64,000 nt of DNA, taken from assembly GCF_001426505.1 (NCBI RefSeq), contig NZ_LMEV01000001.1, positions 375,380 through 439,379 of the forward strand, given 5' to 3'. The translations under genes and the position numbers were made by a program. The notes under the pieces are model-generated. The model searched no databases. It had not been told where the DNA came from and saw nothing but the letters and a program-made list of their open reading frames with translations. The DNA comes from Variovorax sp. Root473 (GTDB lineage Bacteria; Pseudomonadota; Gammaproteobacteria; Burkholderiales; Burkholderiaceae_C). Below, piece by piece: positions 18,863 through 27,442 of this stretch; positions within the stretch are counted from its first letter, which is position 1, and each line of letters starts with the position of its first letter.

Positions 18863-21645
18863 TGGCGTACTCCGAGGTCCAGCGCGGCGTTCGTTGCGTC
18901 GGTGGAAACGAAGGCCATCACGCCGCTGTTGAAGATGAAATGGCCCGGCCGGCCGGCACCGGCTTGCGCCACGCCGAGCACGGGGGTGTCGTAGCCCAGC
19001 GTGGTGGCCGCGCCACCGAGGTTGAACGCGGTGCCGGCCACGGTGGCCTCGCGGCTCTCGCCCTTCACGCTCGCCATGGCATAGCTGCCATCGGCCGCGC
19101 CAGGCATCAGCGTCTGCTGCACCGCGAGCAGGCGCAGGCCCGGCTGGATGACGGTGGCCACGCCGCTGGGGGTGTCGGCCGCCGGCACGGCGGTGGCCAC
19201 GCGGCGCAGGTACAGCGGCGTCGATACGCCATTGACCAGCCCGATCACCACCGAGCCCGTCAGCGCGCCGCCGGTGGTCTCGGCGGTGCCGCTCGACGAG
19301 GTCGAGGTCGTGTACATGTCGAAGGCCCCGCGCGCCGTGCTGTAGCTGAGGTAGCCCTTCTCCGTGTTCTTGCAGGTCTGGTCGTAGGTCATGAAGCTGT
19401 TCGACGCCGGGCTGCGGCAGAACTGGAAGGTGCCCGCATTGCGCAGGCGCCCCGCCGACGAGAACGCCGCCGTGGCCCCCGCGCCGAGCTGCTCCACGCC
19501 GGCCGCATTGAAGATCAGCGACACCGTGCGGAAGTCCGTCGACGGCGACACGTTCTGGAAGGTGTTCTGGAACGCCACCAGCGGCGAGAAGCCGGCGCCG
19601 ATCGGCGGGTTCACGCCGCCCAGCAGCACGCCGCCGGCGCCGAAGCTGAACACCGCCCCGCTCTCGCCGCTCGCATAGCTGCAGCTGCCTTGCGACACCA
19701 GCGAACCGCTGCGTTGCGTACCCACCCGCGTGGGTTCGTGGCTCGCATCGATGGTCACGGTGTAGGCCAGGGTGGCCGGGTCGATCTTCACCTGCAGTTC
19801 CTCGCCGAAGCTGTTGCCGCCCTTGTAGCGCGTCGCGCTCGCCGGCAGGTTCGGGCAGGCGAGCGGATCGCCGACCTCGGTCACGCAGCTGAAGTTGACG
19901 GCCGCATCGAGGCTGCCGCTGCCGCGGTACCTGGGCCACGACGGAAACTGGCACAGCGGGCGCGTGCGGCCATAGCTGCCGGCCACGGCGTCCACCGCCA
20001 CCGGCGTGGCAGGCGCGAGGCCGCCCTCGACCCAGCCTTCGAGCGCCGCGAGCGAGTCCCAGTTGGGAATGAAGCTGCCCGTGCCGTGGCCCATGCCGGG
20101 CACGGTGTAGAAGCGAACGTTCTGCGTGACGGCGGCCTGGCCCAGCGTGGCGACGAACTGCCGGTAGTAGTCGATGGTGGAGTTCGGGCTGATCACCTCG
20201 TCGGCCAGGCCGTGCAGCATGATCAGCTTGCCGCCGCGCGCGAAGAAGGGCGCAAGGTTCGGGTCGGTCGCGTCGGTGAGCTTCGACACCTCGGCCACGC
20301 GCGCCGCATACGTGCCGGGGTTCTGCGGATCGAAGGTGAGCGTGTTGAAGTCGGCATCGCGCGTGACGAAGAACTTCACCCACTGGTCGCCGGTGACGTA
20401 CATGTTGGCATCGGCCGAGGTGGCGGGGTTGCCCGGCACCTTGCGCGTGCCGAGGTCGCGCGTGGTATACGGGCCGGCCACCAGTGCGCCTTCGAGGAGG
20501 TTGTAGCCGCCCGCGCGCTTCACGCCGTTGGCCAGCGAGTACGTCGTGAACTCGAGCGGCGATCCGATGACGCGCACCGTGTCGAGCTGCGCGTCCGACA
20601 GGCAGGTGTCCGCCGTGTCCGCGCCGTCGGGGCAGCGCAGCGACGCGAGAACCTGCGTGTTGAGCTGGCGGCAGCTTTCGACGTTGCTCACGATGTTGTC
20701 GATCGCGCCGTCGAGCTTGTCGCAGGCCTGCATCGCGGCCTTCTGCACCAGCAGCGTCTCGGTCAGGTTGAGCCAGCCCGCGGCGCCGTTGTTGTAAAGC
20801 GCGCGCCCCACGGCCACGTTCGACAGCCGCGTACCGGTGTAGTTGAGCGCGGGCTCGTTGGCGATCACGCCGTCGTAGTCCTGCGGCCAGCGCTGGATGT
20901 AGCTCAGCGCGTCGCGCCCGCCGGTCGAGGTGCCCAGGAAATAGGCGTGCCTGGGCTTCACGGCGTAGCGCGCGAACACCAGCGCCTGCGCCACGTCGCG
21001 CGTCTTCTTGAGCGCGTTGCCGCCGTAGTTGGCAAGCTGCTCGTCGTTGGCCGCGAACTTGCCGTCGGTGATGCTGCTCGACTGATGGCCCGAGTCGTCG
21101 CCGTAGGTCGCGTAGCCCAGCGCCAGCGGCGCGGGCTTGCCGGCGGGGCCGAAGCGGATGACTTCGGTGCCGTCGATCAGCACGCCGTCGAAGCCACCGC
21201 CGCCGAAGTGAATGGTCTTCTGGTTCCACTGCTCGGGCAGGTTGACCGCGAAGTGGATGAGCTGCGAGGCCGCATCGACCGGCGCGATGGTGCCGCGCAC
21301 GCGGCAGTAATCGCCCAGCGTGTTGCCCGCGTCGCCGGCGGCCACGGGTGTGGCGCTGGTGACGGTGGCGCCCTGCGTGGGCAGGCTGATGAGTGAAGCG
21401 GGCAAGCTCTTGCCGGCCAGGTCGGCGCAGGCCACGACGGGCAGCACCGGAGGAGGCGCTGTGCCGGGCGGCTCCTCGGCGGGCGGGGTGTTGCCGCTGG
21501 CGGGCGGCGGGGTCGGCAGGAAGAAGCCGGGGCTTCCCCCTCCCCCGCTGCCGCCACCACAGGCGGCCAGGACCAGCGGAACCAATGAAAAGCCGATCAA
21601 CGCAACGACGGCACGAAACTTCGAGGCAGGGCGCGGTGTGCGCAT
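18859..21645 (-). CDS. Tannase/feruloyl esterase-family lipoprotein
   Basis: A 928-residue outer-surface or periplasmic esterase predicted to cleave phenolic esters. An N-terminal lipoprotein signal (LVPLVLAAC) is followed by a Gly/Pro-rich linker to about residue 65. The tannase domain spans about 70-580. It has the nucleophile motif GTSTGGRDALSY, acid region MLHGLADEVISPNS and base GMGHGTGS, plus many cysteines as usual in the family. About 350 further residues form a beta-rich C-terminal region I do not recognise, absent from standard tannases of roughly 550-600 residues. It starts the operon with the hydrolase and a Bug receptor. A LysR gene is divergent. Confidence 0.88.
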   Translation of the reverse strand: MRTPRPASKFRAVVALIGFSLVPLVLAACGGGSGGGGSPGFFLPTPPPASGNTPPAEEPPGTAPPPVLPVVACADLAGKSLPASLISLPTQGATVTSATPVAAGDAGNTLGDYCRVRGTIAPVDAASQLIHFAVNLPEQWNQKTIHFGGGGFDGVLIDGTEVIRFGPAGKPAPLALGYATYGDDSGHQSSSITDGKFAANDEQLANYGGNALKKTRDVAQALVFARYAVKPRHAYFLGTSTGGRDALSYIQRWPQDYDGVIANEPALNYTGTRLSNVAVGRALYNNGAAGWLNLTETLLVQKAAMQACDKLDGAIDNIVSNVESCRQLNTQVLASLRCPDGADTADTCLSDAQLDTVRVIGSPLEFTTYSLANGVKRAGGYNLLEGALVAGPYTTRDLGTRKVPGNPATSADANMYVTGDQWVKFFVTRDADFNTLTFDPQNPGTYAARVAEVSKLTDATDPNLAPFFARGGKLIMLHGLADEVISPNSTIDYYRQFVATLGQAAVTQNVRFYTVPGMGHGTGSFIPNWDSLAALEGWVEGGLAPATPVAVDAVAGSYGRTRPLCQFPSWPRYRGSGSLDAAVNFSCVTEVGDPLACPNLPASATRYKGGNSFGEELQVKIDPATLAYTVTIDASHEPTRVGTQRSGSLVSQGSCSYASGESGAVFSFGAGGVLLGGVNPPIGAGFSPLVAFQNTFQNVSPSTDFRTVSLIFNAAGVEQLGAGATAAFSSAGRLRNAGTFQFCRSPASNSFMTYDQTCKNTEKGYLSYSTARGAFDMYTTSTSSSGTAETTGGALTGSVVIGLVNGVSTPLYLRRVATAVPAADTPSGVATVIQPGLRLLAVQQTLMPGAADGSYAMASVKGESREATVAGTAFNLGGAATTLGYDTPVLGVAQAGAGRPGHFIFNSGVMAFVSTDATNAALDLGVRH

Positions 21646-21699
21646 GGATGTGTCTCCGGCATGCAGCCTCGGTGGGCTGCTTTTTGAACAGGCGGCCGG

Positions 21700-21728
21700 A
21701 CGATAGATTCCGTGTGACCTAGGGTCAA
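21700..21728 (-). promoter_or_regulatory. Putative sigma-70 promoter of the tannase operon
   Basis: On the minus strand, TTGACC (21728-21723) is separated by 17 bases from TATCGT (21705-21700), about 55 bp before the tannase start. It lies next to an AT-rich stretch with AAGGCCT at its centre, in front of the LysR gene, which could be the regulator site. Confidence 0.35.
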
Positions 21729-21763
21729 ATAAAATAACAAGGCCTATTCAATACAAAAAACAT

Positions 21764-22690
21764 ATGGACATACGCGCCCTGAGGTACTTCGTGGCCGTGG
21801 CCGGCACCGGCCACATGACGCGCGCCGCCGAGCAGCTGGGCATCCAGCAGCCGCCGCTGAGCCTGCAGATCAAGGCGCTGGAGCGCGAGCTGGGCGTGCT
21901 GCTGTTCAAGCGCCATCCGCGCGGCGTGGCGCTCACCGACGCCGGCCGGCTGTTCCAGGCCGAGGCGCTGCGCATGCTGCAGGACATGGAGGCCATGAAG
22001 CAGCGCATGGCGCGCGTGGCCCAGGGCCAGACCGGCACGCTCGCGGTCGGCTTCACCAGCTCGGCCGCGGCGCACCGCTTCATGCCCGAGGCGCTGCGCG
22101 CGTTCCGCCGCGCGCACCCCGGCGTGGAGTTGCAGCTGCGCGAAGACAACGCCGCCGAACTCACCGAGGCGCTGGCCGCGGGCCGGCTGCACTGCGGCCT
22201 GCTGCGCGTGCCGGTGGCGCGGCCCGAGGGGCTGGTGTTCGAGACGCTGCTGCGCGAGCCCGTGTGGGTCGCGATGCCGAGCGACCACCGCTTTGCAACT
22301 GCTGCGAATGGCAAGAAGCCGGCGAAGCCACTGTCGCTGTCGAAACTCTGCGAAGAAGGCATCATCCTCGTGCGCCGCCCGGGCGCGCCCGGCCTCTACG
22401 CCGAGTTGCTCGCGCTGTGCCACGCGCAGGGCCTGCGCCCGCGCGTGGTGGCCGAAGTCGATCGCATGATGACCAACCTGAACCTCGTGGCCGCGGGCGT
22501 CGGCCTGTCGGTGGTGCCGACCTCGATGACCGGCGTGCACGCGCACGCCATTGCCTACACGCGGCTGGCCGACGGCGGCCAGCTCGACGCGCCGCTCACG
22601 CTGGTGTCGCGCGCCGACGAAGACAACCTGCCGGCGCGGCACTTTGCGGCGCTGCTGCGCGGGCTGGCCGAGGGGAACGCTGCCGCATGA
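21764..22690 (+). CDS. LysR-family regulator of the tannase region
   Basis: A 308-residue LysR regulator. Its helix-turn-helix covers about 1-60 (MDIRALRYFVAVAGTGHMTR, then AAEQLGIQQPPLSLQIKALE), of the BenM/CatM-like 'QPPLS' type. Its effector domain covers about 88-300. It is divergent from the tannase operon, and its stop overlaps a Bug gene start by four bases. It likely controls both transcription units in response to an aromatic acid, by analogy with aromatic-degradation LysR proteins. Confidence 0.9.
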   Translation: MDIRALRYFVAVAGTGHMTRAAEQLGIQQPPLSLQIKALERELGVLLFKRHPRGVALTDAGRLFQAEALRMLQDMEAMKQRMARVAQGQTGTLAVGFTSSAAAHRFMPEALRAFRRAHPGVELQLREDNAAELTEALAAGRLHCGLLRVPVARPEGLVFETLLREPVWVAMPSDHRFATAANGKKPAKPLSLSKLCEEGIILVRRPGAPGLYAELLALCHAQGLRPRVVAEVDRMMTNLNLVAAGVGLSVVPTSMTGVHAHAIAYTRLADGGQLDAPLTLVSRADEDNLPARHFAALLRGLAEGNAAA

Positions 22691-23679
22691 CCGTGCCGCT
22701 GCTGCGCCGCCATTTCCTGCAACGCATCGGCTTCGCGGCTGCGTGCGCATTGCCGCACCTGTCGCACGCCGCCTCGTCGCCCTGGCCCAGCCGCCCCGTG
22801 CGCCTGATCGTCGTCTACCCGCCGGGCGGCGTGAGCGACGGCATGGCGCGCGCACTGGCCGAGCCGCTGGCGCAGTCGCTGGGCGTGCCGGTGCTCATCG
22901 AGCACCGTGCGGGCGCGGGCGGCAGCCTGGGCATGGATGCGCTCGCACGCGCTACGCCCGACGGCCACACGCTGGCCTTTTCCGCCATCAGCCCGCTCAC
23001 CCTGCACCCGCTGCTCGCGCGCGCGCCCTACGACCCGCTGCGCGCCTTCGCGCCCGTGGCGAGCGTGATGCGCACGCCGGTGCTGGTCGTCGGCACGCCA
23101 GCCTTCGCGGGCCGCGGCTTTGCAGAACTGATCGCGTGGGCGCGCCGCCAGCCGGGCGCGGTGCGCTGGGCCACCTCGGGCGTGGCGACCATCGGCCACA
23201 TGGTGCTCGCGCAGGTGCGCATGCAAAGCCGCACCGACATCACGCACATCCCCTACCAGGGCGGCGGGCCGCAGCTCAACGACGCGCTCGGCGGGCAGTT
23301 CGAGGTGCTGTCGACCAACGTCGCGGTGCAGCAGCTGCAGTACATCGAGAGCAGCCGCCTGCAGGCGCTGGCGGTCGGCGCGCCCGCGCGCATCGAGGCG
23401 CTGCCCGCCGTGCCCACGCTCGCGGAGCTGGGCTACGAGAAGGCGAACCGCGATTCGCTGTTCGGCATCTTCGCGCCGGCGCGCACGCCGACGGCAGTGG
23501 TGCAGCGCCTCAATGCCGAGATCAACCGGCTGCTGCAAGGCGACCCGCTGCGCGCGCGCCTGCGCGAGGCCTACAACCTGCCGGCGGGCGGGAGCATCGA
23601 GGACTTCGCGCAGGAGATTGCGGCAGACCGGCGGCGCAACCGCGCGCTGGTGGCGGGGGCGCGGGCGCAGTTTGACTGA
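22687..23679 (+). CDS. Bug-family tripartite tricarboxylate receptor coupled to LysR
   Basis: A 330-residue periplasmic binding protein. The N-terminal export signal contains twin arginines followed by a hydrophobic stretch (LLRRHFLQRIGFAAACALPH), a possible Tat signal. Mature motifs are VYPPGGVSDGMARALAEPL, EHRAGAGGSLG and TPDGHTLAF. It is translated from an ATGA overlap with the LysR gene, an arrangement frequent in this bacterial group. With the Bug at 16506 it flanks the tannase genes on both sides. It converges on the next gene with a 3-bp gap. Confidence 0.92.
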   Translation: MTVPLLRRHFLQRIGFAAACALPHLSHAASSPWPSRPVRLIVVYPPGGVSDGMARALAEPLAQSLGVPVLIEHRAGAGGSLGMDALARATPDGHTLAFSAISPLTLHPLLARAPYDPLRAFAPVASVMRTPVLVVGTPAFAGRGFAELIAWARRQPGAVRWATSGVATIGHMVLAQVRMQSRTDITHIPYQGGGPQLNDALGGQFEVLSTNVAVQQLQYIESSRLQALAVGAPARIEALPAVPTLAELGYEKANRDSLFGIFAPARTPTAVVQRLNAEINRLLQGDPLRARLREAYNLPAGGSIEDFAQEIAADRRRNRALVAGARAQFD

Positions 23680-23682
23680 CGG

Positions 23683-24243
23683 TCAGCTTTCCGCAGCCCA
23701 GAGCCGCGGATAGTCGCTCACGAAGCCTTCCGCCGTGACGGCCAGCACCTCCGCATAGTCGAAGCGCTTGGCCTCGTACGCGTACGTGCTGTCGCTGCGC
23801 CGTTCGTAGCGCTGCATCAGCTCGCTGAGCCCGCCGTCTTCCACATCGACCCAGGCCGCCGGTGCATCGGCGCTTTCGCCGGCCGCGAGGTTCAGGCGGC
23901 GCAGTTGCAGCAGGTTGGTGGCGGGCGTGAAGCCGAGGTCGAGGTCGACGCAGTGCGACATGTCGGGCACGGCTTCGTCGTTGAGCTTCCAGTGGCCGCG
24001 CGCGTCGCGCGTGATCGACAGGTCGACGGCCGACTCGCCGAGCCAGCCGCGCACCGTGCCCCATTGCGTGTGCCAGAGCAGGTCGCAGCGCACGCGGTAG
24101 TGCAGCTGCGCAATGCGACCGCCTTCGGTGCGGAACACCGCGGCGCCGTCGAGCTGCCAGGCCGAGGCGTTGCGTTCGAGGCGACAGGCATCGTGGCCCG
24201 GTGCATCGAGCCTGCGCCAGAGGATGGAGGCGACGGTTTGCAT
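23683..24243 (-). CDS. Putative glycolipid-binding family protein
   Basis: A 186-residue cytoplasmic protein matching the bacterial putative glycolipid-binding family (DUF1089-like). Typical features are the N-terminal ILWRRLDAPGHDACRLER pattern, a central HYRVRCDLLWHTQWGTVRGW segment and FTPATNLLQLRRL. The biochemical role of the family is poorly defined. The start at 24243 fits the family N-terminus. It is divergent from a cysteine-hydrolase gene 54 bp away. Confidence 0.78.
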   Translation of the reverse strand: MQTVASILWRRLDAPGHDACRLERNASAWQLDGAAVFRTEGGRIAQLHYRVRCDLLWHTQWGTVRGWLGESAVDLSITRDARGHWKLNDEAVPDMSHCVDLDLGFTPATNLLQLRRLNLAAGESADAPAAWVDVEDGGLSELMQRYERRSDSTYAYEAKRFDYAEVLAVTAEGFVSDYPRLWAAES

Positions 24244-24297
24244 ATGGCGCGGATCATGGCACCGGCATGCGGCGGCGCGCAAGCGGCATCCCGCAAA

Positions 24298-24924
24298 ATG
24301 CCCTGCATGCCGAAAGCCCTTTCCGTGCCGCTGTCTGCCCTCCTTGCCCTTCTGACAGCGGGCGCCAGCCACGCAGCCACCGACTTGAAAGACGGCGACA
24401 TCATCTTCCACACCTCGCGCTCGGCGCAGAGCCTGGCCGTGCAACGCGCCACCGGCTCGCGCTACAGCCACATGGGCATCGTGCTGATGCGCAAGGGCAA
24501 ACCCTACGTGTTCGAGGCCGTCTCGACCGTGCGCTACACGCCGCTGGCGCAATGGACCGCGCGCGGCAACGGCGGGCGCTACGTGGTGAAGCGGCTGCGC
24601 GACGCCGGCACGCGGCTCACGCCCGGCGCCGTGGCGCGCCTGCATGCGCGCACGTCGGACTTCGCGGGCCGCCCGTACGACCTGACCTTCGAATGGTCGG
24701 ACTCGCGCATCTACTGCTCGGAACTGGTGTGGAAGCTCTACGACCGCGCACTGGGCGTGCGCATCGGCGAACTGCAGAAGATCCGCAGCTTCAACCTCAG
24801 CGACCCGGCCGTGCGCGCCAAGATGCGCGAGCGCTACGGCGACATGGTGCCGATGGACGAGCCGGTGATCTCGCCGGCCGCGATGTTCGACTCGCCGCTG
24901 CTGGTGACGGTCGAATCGCGCTGA
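24298..24924 (+). CDS. YiiX/NlpC-P60-like exported cysteine hydrolase
   Basis: A 208-residue exported protein of the permuted papain-fold (YiiX/YebB-like) family, predicted to act as a peptidase or amidase. A signal peptide ends at about residue 26 (GASHA). The family opening DLKDGDIIFHTS is followed by SRYSHMGIVL (H58, catalytic base candidate). Later comes SRIYCSELVWKLY (C140, nucleophile candidate). The order His before Cys is the circular permutation that marks this family. A second ATG at 24307 could be the start instead; neither has a strong ribosome-binding site. Confidence 0.82.
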   Translation: MPCMPKALSVPLSALLALLTAGASHAATDLKDGDIIFHTSRSAQSLAVQRATGSRYSHMGIVLMRKGKPYVFEAVSTVRYTPLAQWTARGNGGRYVVKRLRDAGTRLTPGAVARLHARTSDFAGRPYDLTFEWSDSRIYCSELVWKLYDRALGVRIGELQKIRSFNLSDPAVRAKMRERYGDMVPMDEPVISPAAMFDSPLLVTVESR

Positions 24925-24927
24925 CGG

Positions 24928-25206
24928 CTACTGCACCGCCGCCAGCACGCTGTCGAGAAACTGCTTCGCCGACGTGCCGAAATCTTCGGGGATGTAGTCG
25001 CGCGGGAAGTCGCGTGCAAACGCCGCCTCGACGTCGTCGTGCGAACCGAGGTAGTCCGCAATCTCGGCACGCAGCGCGGCCAGCTCGGCCGGTGTGCTCG
25101 ACTCGCGGTAGGACGCCATGATCTCGGCGCCGGTTTCGCCGAAGAGGATGTCGGCGTCCTGGCCGAAATAGACCTTGGTGAGGTGGTCGATCAGTTCGAA
25201 TCGCAT
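24928..25206 (-). CDS. CDI-type immunity protein for the RNase A-like toxin
   Basis: A 92-residue acidic protein resembling the contact-dependent growth inhibition immunity family (CdiI, CdI_2-like): YFGQDADILFG, then a helical acidic body and a C-terminal SAKQFLDSVLAA. It lies 22 bp downstream of the toxin gene on the same strand, the expected place for a cognate antidote. No signal peptide is seen, so it would act in the cytoplasm, where an RNase toxin works. The assignment rests on both sequence pattern and position. Confidence 0.75.
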   Translation of the reverse strand: MRFELIDHLTKVYFGQDADILFGETGAEIMASYRESSTPAELAALRAEIADYLGSHDDVEAAFARDFPRDYIPEDFGTSAKQFLDSVLAAVQ

Positions 25207-25228
25207 CGTGGGTCGTAGGGCAGAAAAG

Positions 25229-26080
25229 TCAGAACGGATGGGCGGTGAGGATGTAGAACGGCTTGCCGTTGTACGTGCGCATGTTCAGCGTCACCCGCAC
25301 CCTGGTGAGCTGGCTCACGGCGGTGCTGCCGCGCTGCACGCCGATGCCCACCACGGTGCCGATGTCGTGCTCGAAGGCCACGGGCTTGGAGCCCACCGCC
25401 GCGGAGCGCGACCACGCGCGAATGGCCCGTGCATTGGCGCGCACGGTCTGGCTGATGGCCGACTCGGCCGTGGCCAGGTCGAAGAACGACGACGAGCGCT
25501 GCAGGCTGGGCTTCTTCGCGAAGCGGTCGAACAGCTCTTGCGCCGACTTGCCCACGTGCTCGCGGATGGTGTGACCGCCGGCCTTCGAACCCGCAATGCC
25601 CTCGTGCTCGATGAGGCGCACGGGTTCGAGCTTGAAGCGGCTCGCGCGCACCGCAATCACGCGCGATGCGGCCAGCCCGCCGGTCACGAAGAGCGGCACC
25701 GCCACATCGACCGCGAGCCCCACCTGCGCGCCCGTTTCGGGCGAGGCGCCCAGCGCCTGGGCGGTGGCGTCGGCGGTGAGTGCGGTGGCGGTGCGCTGCG
25801 TCTGGCCGGTCCAGATCTGGCGCGCGGCCGTGGCCGTGGTGTCGCTGCCGTGCGCGCCCAGCACCACGCAGCCGACCTTGCTGACCATGGTGGGCTCGGG
25901 TGCCACGCAGAGCACGCCAGCGCCGAGCAGTTCGATCACGCCACCGACCAGTGCCGCCGTGCCCCAGAGCCGGTTGCTGAGGCTGGCCGACTCGGGCACG
26001 TCTTCGCCGCCGAGCACCGCCGCCATCTGCACTGGCGTCAACGCGACCGACAGGCCGCCTTCCACCTCATCGTCACCCAT
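25229..26080 (-). CDS. Polymorphic toxin with bacterial RNase A-like C-terminal domain
   Basis: A 283-residue two-part toxin. The N-terminal 145 residues hold two Gly/Ala/Val-rich hydrophobic stretches (about 38-76 and 112-140). These resemble membrane-crossing regions of T6SS or contact-dependent effectors. The C-terminal 125 residues match the bacterial RNase A-like CdiA-CT family: KAGGHTIREHVGKS with H170 and H175, an Arg/Ser-rich middle, and the closing NGKPFYILTAHPF with T279. No RHS, CdiA or VgrG carrier is attached. The start at 26080 has an AAAGGA Shine-Dalgarno; the longer frame upstream enters the dinB promoter. An immunity gene follows. Confidence 0.78.
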   Translation of the reverse strand: MGDDEVEGGLSVALTPVQMAAVLGGEDVPESASLSNRLWGTAALVGGVIELLGAGVLCVAPEPTMVSKVGCVVLGAHGSDTTATAARQIWTGQTQRTATALTADATAQALGASPETGAQVGLAVDVAVPLFVTGGLAASRVIAVRASRFKLEPVRLIEHEGIAGSKAGGHTIREHVGKSAQELFDRFAKKPSLQRSSSFFDLATAESAISQTVRANARAIRAWSRSAAVGSKPVAFEHDIGTVVGIGVQRGSTAVSQLTRVRVTLNMRTYNGKPFYILTAHPF

Positions 26081-26189
26081 CGTGCATTCCTTTCCGTTCG
26101 CCACCTGCGTGGGGATTGAAATTCCGCCGCATTCTTGCACGCGACACGGGCGCAGGCGAACATGCGCCGAGAGCGAGACAATTGTCACC

Positions 26190-27431
26190 GTGAGTTTCCA
26201 GCCTGCGCCCCCCGCCCCTCCGATCCGCCGCATCGCCCACCTCGACATGGACGCGTTCTACGCCTCGGTCGAGCTGCTGCGCTATCCGCAGCTCAAGGGC
26301 CTGCCGGTGGTGATCGGCGGCGGCCGGCGCCGCGTCGACGAGGCGATCCGCGAGCTGCCCGAAGGCGCCACGCTGGCCGACATTCCGGTCGAGGCCTTTC
26401 CGCGGCTGAAGGACTACACGGGGCGCGGCGTGATCACCACCGCCACCTACCCCGCCCGGCAGTTCGGCATCGGCTCGGCCATGGGGCTCATGAAGGCCGC
26501 CAAGCTGTGCCCGCAGGCGCTCATCCTGCCGGTCGACTTCGACGAGTACCGGCGCTTCTCGCGCACCTTCAAGCAGGTGATCCTGGACATCGCGCCGCTC
26601 ATGGAAGATCGCGGCGTGGACGAGGTGTACATCGACTTCACCGACGTGCCCGGCGGCCAGCGCGATGGCGGTCGGTCACTGGCGCGGTTGATCCAGAAAG
26701 CCATCTTCGACGCCACGGGCCTCACGTGCTCGATCGGCGTGGCGCCCAACAAGCTCATCGCCAAGATGGCCAGCGAGTTCGAGAAGCCCAACGGCATCTC
26801 GGTGGTCTACGAACACGACCTCGAAAGCCGCATCTGGCCCCTGCCCTGCCGCAAGGTGAACGGCATCGGCCCGAAGGCCGACGAGAAGCTCAAGCGCTTC
26901 GGCATCGAGACCGTGGGCCAGCTGGCGGCGCGCGAGCGCGGCTGGCTCATCGACACCTTCGGCAAGGCCACCGGCGCATGGATGCACGAGGTGGCCTGGG
27001 GCCGCGACAACCGCCCCGTGGTGACCGAGAGCGAGCCCGTGTCGATGAGCCGCGAGACCACCTTCGAGCGCGACCTGCACGCGGTGCGCGACCGCGCCGA
27101 GCTGGGCGCGATCTTCACGCACCTGTGCGAGAAGGTCGCCGAAGACCTGCGACGCAAGGGCTACGTCGGCAAGACCATCGGCATCAAGCTGCGCTACGAC
27201 GACTTCAAGATCGCCACGCGCGACCAGACCATCGACCGCTTCACCGACGACGGCAAGACCATCCGCCAGATTGGCGGCCAGTGCCTCAAGCGCGTGCCGC
27301 TGGAACGGCCGCTGCGCCTGCTGGGCGTGCGCGTGGGCGCGCTGGCCAAGGCCGGCAGCCCCGAGGCGCTGACGCCCGCCGCAAGCGCCCGCAGCGCGGA
27401 GCCGGTGGCGACCACGGCGTCGCTGTTCTGA
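26190..27431 (+). CDS. dinB: DNA polymerase IV (Y-family)
   Basis: A 413-residue translesion polymerase. The catalytic opening IAHLDMDAFYASVELL is followed by the finger/palm region and DRGVDEVYIDFTD, which holds the second carboxylate cluster. The thumb has NKLIAKMASEFEKPNG and the GIGPKADEKLKRFGI helix-hairpin-helix. The little-finger domain covers about the last 110 residues. The start chosen is GTG at 26190, because no ATG precedes the conserved N-terminus in frame at a sensible distance. No LexA box could be seen in the 109-bp divergent gap to the toxin gene. Confidence 0.94.
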   Translation: MSFQPAPPAPPIRRIAHLDMDAFYASVELLRYPQLKGLPVVIGGGRRRVDEAIRELPEGATLADIPVEAFPRLKDYTGRGVITTATYPARQFGIGSAMGLMKAAKLCPQALILPVDFDEYRRFSRTFKQVILDIAPLMEDRGVDEVYIDFTDVPGGQRDGGRSLARLIQKAIFDATGLTCSIGVAPNKLIAKMASEFEKPNGISVVYEHDLESRIWPLPCRKVNGIGPKADEKLKRFGIETVGQLAARERGWLIDTFGKATGAWMHEVAWGRDNRPVVTESEPVSMSRETTFERDLHAVRDRAELGAIFTHLCEKVAEDLRRKGYVGKTIGIKLRYDDFKIATRDQTIDRFTDDGKTIRQIGGQCLKRVPLERPLRLLGVRVGALAKAGSPEALTPAASARSAEPVATTASLF

Positions 27432-27442
27432 TCGCTTCTCCC

